A stretch of DNA of 64,000 nucleotides, taken from NCBI GenBank assembly GCA_030490835.1, contig CM059974.1, positions 5,277,501-5,341,500 on the forward strand, read 5' to 3'. The notes beneath the pieces are model-generated. The model saw nothing but the letters and a program-made list of their open reading frames with translations. It was not told the DNA's origin and searched no databases. Source of the stretch: Annona cherimola (Eukaryota > Streptophyta > Magnoliopsida > Magnoliales > Annonaceae). Positions 59,701 through 64,000 of the stretch are shown here, piece by piece. Position 1 is the stretch's first letter, and the number at the start of each line of letters is the position of its first letter. The position numbers and the translations under genes were made by a program.

Positions 59701-62700
59701 AACTGTAATATCATTTAAAATAGCAGAAAAACCATACCTATCAGGAGGTCGACTGATACGATTAGATCGTCGAAGAGCTACTGAAGTGGGTACTGGATCA
59801 GGGTCGGGAAGGATTTGCAATGATGGGGGCTGTCGTCGCTGATAGACAAAACTAGGTTTAAAACGCTCAAAGGAGGGAGATATATCATCAAAGCTAGGAA
59901 GAAGAACACCATGTGAAGGGAGATCCTGCTGCTGAAAATAGTACTTATGTTCAAAGAAAATCACATTTCTAGAAACACGCAGTCGATTAGTGGCAGCATC
60001 ATAACACAAAAATCCTTTGTGAGTAGTGCTATATCCCATAAATGCACACCTTACAGATTGAGCTGTAAGCTTGTGACGTTCATGCGAAGGCAAATGGACA
60101 AAGCAAACACATCCAAAAGTGTGTAGCATATGATAATCAGGCTGCATACCAAAAAGACGGAAGTAAGGAGAATCAAAATTCAATTGTTGAGAAGGTAGCC
60201 GATTAATTAGATAAACTGCAGTTGACAGAGCTTCCACCCAAAATCTAGGCGGAACTGAGGCCTCTAAGAGTAAAGTGCGAACCATATCCAGCAAGTGACG
60301 ATTTTTTCGTTCAGCCACCCCATTTTGTTGAGGGGTATAAGGGCATGATCGTTGAGATATGATGCCTTTTTGTTGTAAGAAAGCTTGGAAATCATGTGAC
60401 ATATACTCACCTCCATTATCAGACCGTAAAACCTTAATGGAGGTGGAAAATTGAGTCTCAATATAAGCCACAAAATTTCTGAAAACAGTTAACACTTCAG
60501 CTTTAGTACGCAGAAAATATATTCATGTGAAACGACTATAGTCATCAATGAATGTTACGAAATATTTATACTGCGCATGGGAAATGATAGGAGTAACACC
60601 CCAAACATCACTATGTATAATCTCAAAACATATATTAGCACGAGTGCCATAAGTAGGAAAAGGTAACACTTTACTCTTTCCTAGTTTACAAACAGAGCAA
60701 TCAAGAGATAAACTATTAGAAGAACATTGATTGCCAAGAAAACCTTGCTTCATTAAATGAGACAATATTACATTATTTGGATGGCCCAATCGTTTATGCC
60801 AAACTTCAGCCTTATTTTCAATAATAATAGAAGCCAAAGACAAAGTTCTAGGAATAATAAATTGCAATGGAAATAATCTGCCCACTTTAGGCCCCCTCGC
60901 GATCACCTTCCCCGACCCCTGATCCTGTACAAGACAACCACAACGAGAGAAATTTACATTACAGTTATTATCCACCAACTGCCCAACTGAAATTAAACTA
61001 GTAGACAATCCAGGAGAGAGAAATACATGACGAAAGGAAGGTCCAATATCACCAATGGCTGTAATTGGAAGATTACTTCCATTAGCAATCTGAATATTTT
61101 GTTTACCAGTGTACTTTCGAAGATTATGCAGCCAATCAGGTGATCCAGTCATATGATTTGATGCTCCAGAATCAACAAACCAAGGAGAAGAAACACTCTT
61201 ACTTTGACCCTGAAGTCCAAGAGTAGAGAATGCTGTGATAATCATCTGTTGGACAATTTCTGGAGTAACAAAAGATTGATTTGTGTCAGCAATTGTGGCT
61301 GTAGATCTGATATTGGTAGGTTCTGAGATAGTAGCTTGAAAAGCTTGGCCTTGTCGGTTTTCTGGGCGTGTAGGACATTGCTTGATAATGTGTCCATTCT
61401 GTTTACAATAATTGCAGAATTTCTTACCACAATTGCGGGCAATATGCCCGAACTCTTTGCAACTATAGCACTGCATTTGTCCCTTTCCTCGGTTCTTCCC
61501 TTGAGCAGCATAAGCAACATTAACGATCTCAGATGTCTCCTTGGACGAACCAAGAACAGCTTGTGTAGCCATTCTTTGTTCTTCACGCAACAATTCACCA
61601 AGACATATATCCAAGGAAGGGACAGGATTTCTATTCAGTAATCCAGCCCGTGCAATTTCAAATTCTGGCCTTAGTTTCATCAAAAACTGATCACGCCTAC
61701 TATCTTCATGAATTGCTCGAAGGCTGGCTAAGGCCTCATTAGGCACCTTTGAATAAACAATACCAGAATATTCGCTCCATAGATTAATAAATCCAGAATA
61801 ATATTGCTCAATAGAAAGATTACCTTGACTGAAGTTACTAATCTCAAGTTGTAGTTGAAATCGTCTTGCAGTGTTATCTTGATGATATATGCGTTGTAGA
61901 TAATCCCACATCTCCTTAGCTGTACTAAAGGATCGTAAATTGTTCACCATATGAGCTTCAATAGAACTTAAAATCCAAGAGATGATTCGAGTATCCTTTG
62001 CCTCCCATTGACTAAGTTCTGTACCTTCTTTAGGAGTAGGAGCAGACCCGTCAATGTGATTCCAAAGCTCCTTCCCTTTCAGAAACATTCTAAACTGAAA
62101 TTCCCATGCTGCATAATTCTTTCCTGTAAATTTGATAGCCAAAGTCTCTGTAGGCATTCTTCCAAGAAAATTATCAGCAGACATTCTTCCAAAAAGAATG
62201 AAATCTCAAAGCCAAAGTTGTTGATCAGAAATTAATCAACCCAAAAAAATGAAAGCAAACCAGAAACTTTTGGAAGACAGAAGCAAAAAACTGACAGATT
62301 CGAAGATTCAGCTAGGAAGTTCAAAGGTTGGCTCTGATACCATAACAAAGTTTGAGAAAATGGCTGAATGCCCTTTCTTTGTTGATGTTTCCTTTAAATA
62401 AGAATTGTTGTACAACCTATTTTAGGCAAGAAAATATTTACAGCAATTACACTAATTACTGCTAATCTAATTTTAGGTAAGAATATATATAGCTATTACA
62501 CAAATTATGATAGATTAGAATCTTCAAATCTCAGCCATGATTTCTGCATGATTGACAGCCCACAAATCTCTTAGCAATTGACAGCCCAGCCATGATTTCT
62601 GCATGATTTCTGCCATAATCTTAGGATTTCTGCCATAAACTGACAGCCCACAATCTCTGCCATTGATAGCAGATTTAATTCATTGTGCATTCATGAATCA

Positions 62701-64000
62701 TGAAGAAACTATAGGACATAACTAAGTCATTAGACAATAACATTGAAGTAATATTGTAAATGCCACTCAAACCCAGAGCTAGCTGGTTCTCCATGGGATG
62801 AGCGCTTCTACTCCTCCGAGGAAGAAGCAAGGAATGTATTTATTCTATCAAATTGCTGATTCTACCCTTACGTATTACCGGATACCAATGCTTCAGCTGG
62901 GTTATTCTATTCTAGCTCTCATAAAATTACAAAAAACGTATTTTTTTTATTACAATTCTATGAATTTATCACTTCATGTTGAACTATGATAATTCGCAGG
63001 TGCTCATTGGGTGATGTCACAAATGATGATACATATTATAATACAGCATTGGAAGTTTCAAATAACAGGTCTGCTCGTGCTAAGGTAATCATGGTTTTGA
63101 GATACTGCCATTTGAATTTTTTGTGGTTAATGTTCTCATCAGTTTTTTCCCCCTCAATACACAGCGGTCCCTTGCTCGTAGTGCATACAGTAGGGGTGAC
63201 TATGAAACATCTAAAATTTTCTGGTATTTCATATGGAGCTCGAGCTTATTATTTGCTTTCCTTTCATTTTCCTTCTTAGCTTCAGTTGTATCTCTTTGAT
63301 TTTTTTGTTGGTTTGAATAATTTGGCCTTTCTAATGAGTCAGCCTTGCTGCAGGGAATCTGCAATGGCTTTGAATTCTCTGTATCCAGATGGGTGGTTTG
63401 CCCTTGGTGCTGCTGCATTGAAGGTAATTTTGTTGTTTTTCTCCTTGATTTGAGTTGTGATTTCTTTTCTTTATATAGTTTTATCATTTATTTGGTGGAT
63501 TCAAAATGGATCAACACCACACCTATATTTTTTTCTGCATGGATTCCTCATTCAAAATGGATCAATATGGCACCTATATATTTTCTATATGATTCTGCTT
63601 TCATTGTTCTTCTACTCTATCATGCATTATTGAATTCTGATCTATAGCAAACAAAATGCAACGTGCCTCTTTTCAAGTGTTTGAGGATTCTTGACTGAAG
63701 TTTGGTCTGATTAAAATCCACATTTTATTCTGTTGATATACATTGCAAAATGTGTTCGCTTGAATCATCTTTGACCATTTTACTCAATGTGCAATCTTGA
63801 ACTCTGGTGTCAACAATAGTGCAGCAATCAGTTCTCTTGGAATCTGGTTGATGAATGTTTTGCAGTCATGACAAGTTTTATTTGATTTGTCACATTCTTT
63901 GTGCAGGCTAGGGATATCGATAAAGCACTTGATGGATTTACTCGCGCAGTGCAACTAGATCCTGAAAATGGGGAGGCTTGGAATAATGTTGCTTGCATGT
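50746..64000 (+). CDS. TTC27-like tetratricopeptide repeat protein, 5' part (14 exons seen, cut by window end)
   Basis: Exons: 50746-51179, 51261-51411, 52328-52659, 53969-54050, 54155-54482, 55396-55454, 55930-56019, 56199-56290, 56503-56601, 56685-56762, 63000-63084, 63165-63223, 63354-63423, 63907 to beyond 64000. Frames join cleanly for 684 codons. Family marks: RALLVLCIGVAAFLAFTQ at the end of exon 1, GEWEMWARKQLMSSGSDLLG, RIHWESTRSRTKERALTMLD, and a TPR beginning ARDIDKALDGFTRAVQLDPE at the right edge. The family (human TTC27, yeast Emw1, Arabidopsis At5g17270) is usually about 850-900 aa, so about 200 C-terminal residues lie outside. Biochemical role is poorly known; TPRs imply protein binding. 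ATG context (TTCATGGCG) is good for plants. Intron 10 holds a complete copia element in antisense. Confidence 0.9.
54796..54965. mobile_element. Short MITE in TTC27-like intron 5 (170 bp)
   Basis: Perfect 10-bp terminal inverted repeats, AGGGCCTATT at the left and AATAGGCCCT at the right, flanked by TA on each side (TA duplication, or part of a longer TIR). The interior has a GGGAAT-rich left half and a CATCCCATC right half, also partly inverted. No coding capacity; superfamily unresolved. Confidence 0.6.
57538..57557. repeat. (AC)n microsatellite
   Basis: About ten AC units in intron 10 of the TTC27-like gene, just upstream of a SINE-like sequence. Confidence 0.9.
57580..57725 (+). repeat. 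Au-like SINE remnant in TTC27-like intron 10
   Basis: Contains GGGAGCCTCATGCACTAGGT followed by TCGCCCCTTGT, resembling the 3' core of plant Au-type SINEs as I recall it. Upstream is GGTTTTGAGTCTTGC, a possible remnant of box B. No clear target duplication. Confidence 0.4.
57835..58160 (-). repeat. 3' LTR of the copia element (326 bp)
   Basis: On the minus strand starts TATCAATGGCAGAG and ends CTTTGTTA. Contains internal repeats of a CATGATTTCTGC/CCCACAA type. Differs from the 5' LTR only at 57933. Confidence 0.95.
58161..58170 (-). other. Polypurine tract of the copia element
   Basis: TGAGGGGGGA on the minus strand, directly next to the 3' LTR; the usual primer for plus-strand DNA synthesis in LTR elements. 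Confidence 0.8.
58168..62184 (-). pseudogene. copia gag-pol polyprotein with three in-frame stops
   Basis: One reading frame from ATG 62184 to the stop at 58168-58170, interrupted by stops at 60525-60523, 59427-59425 and 58950-58948 but without a frameshift. Order: gag with UBN2-type region; two CCHC zinc knuckles (CYSCKEFGHIARNC and CNYCKQNGHIIKQC); protease WFVDSGASNHM; pre-integrase HKRLGHPN; integrase with HSDVWG and SDNGGEY; reverse transcriptase with KPIGCKWVYSIK and YVDDIIITG; RNase H with ADWAGCSDTQRSITGW and SSTESEYRAMSSACSE. The first stop replaces the Trp of SRFTW (TGG to TGA), the second the Arg of TVRLVLA (CGA to TGA). Catalytic residues visible in each domain are intact, but a full polyprotein cannot be made without readthrough. 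Confidence 0.93.
62331..62342 (-). other. Primer binding site of the copia element
   Basis: TGGTATCAGAGC on the minus strand, immediately after the 5' LTR; complementary to the 3' end of plant initiator Met-tRNA, as in most plant copia elements. Confidence 0.88.
62343..62668 (-). repeat. 5' LTR of the copia element (326 bp)
   Basis: Same sequence as the 3' LTR except position 62441. Followed on the plus strand by the right-hand target duplication GCAGA at 62669-62673. Confidence 0.95.

Larger units (their letters stand above)
57835..62668 (-). mobile_element. Ty1/copia LTR retrotransposon inserted in TTC27-like intron 10 (4,834 bp)
   Basis: Two 326-bp LTRs (57835-58160, 62343-62668) differ at one position (A at 57933 versus C at 62441). 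The 5-bp flank GCAGA occurs on both sides (57830-57834 and 62669-62673). On the element's own strand (minus) the 12-nt primer site TGGTATCAGAGC follows the 5' LTR directly (62342-62331), as for initiator Met-tRNA, and a purine tract TGAGGGGGGA precedes the 3' LTR. Order gag, protease, integrase, reverse transcriptase, RNase H is that of copia. The LTR ends are TA...TA, not TG...CA. The coding frame is a single frame interrupted by three stop codons. Size and short LTRs fit an Ale-type element, but lineage is only a guess. Confidence 0.95.

Noticed and set aside
1..64000. CRISPR array, bacterial operon or phage-like system
   Set aside because: No regularly spaced repeat array, no ribosome-binding-site-led gene clusters and no bacterial proteins. 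All genes are plant families, and all but the LRX-like gene are split by spliceosomal introns.

Overview
This window is nuclear DNA from a flowering plant. All six genes are plant members of eukaryotic families, five of them are split by introns, intergenic DNA is AT-rich, and there are many MITEs, SINE-like sequences, one LINE and one Ty1/copia LTR retrotransposon. No bacterial, organellar or viral block was seen. The lineage within angiosperms cannot be fixed from sequence alone. Neighbouring minus-strand PUS7-like and EMC2-like genes match, from memory, the Arabidopsis order At3g04820-At3g04830, suggesting old microsynteny.

Layout. 1-10.9 kb: gene-poor, AT-rich DNA with several MITE or long-TIR elements. 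10.9-16.6 kb (+): a VAN3-binding/FORKED-like gene (7 exons, 468 aa). 19.1-22.9 kb (-): a LIFEGUARD/BAX-inhibitor-1-like membrane protein (4 exons, 243 aa). 24.27-26.59 kb (-): a 5'-truncated, decayed LINE bounded by a perfect 17-bp target-site duplication. 27.98-29.31 kb (-): a single-exon LRR-extensin-like secreted protein (441 aa). 31.9-44.2 kb (-): a 20-exon TruD/PUS7-family pseudouridine synthase (759 aa). 45.7-49.4 kb (-): EMC2, a TPR subunit of the ER membrane protein complex (9 exons, 305 aa). 50.7 kb to the window end (+): the 5' part of a TTC27-like TPR gene (14 exons visible, last one cut by the window edge). Its tenth intron holds a 4,834-bp copia element in the opposite orientation.

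The genes look like ordinary housekeeping or developmental genes and not a cluster with one shared pathway. I found no evidence for a new multi-gene system. The best leads are: a 91-nt intron in the PUS7-like gene with AT-AC ends and U12-type signals; the young copia element with TA...TA instead of TG...CA termini, nearly identical LTRs and three in-frame stop codons; two dispersed families of non-autonomous elements (one Tourist-like with TTA duplications, one with long TIRs that reaches into a PUS7 intron and contains a potential 18-codon exon); and an inverted pair of MITEs at 17.3-17.8 kb that could fold into a long hairpin. Exon boundaries were assigned by hand from reading frame, splice dinucleotides and family similarity; no alignment or transcript data were available.
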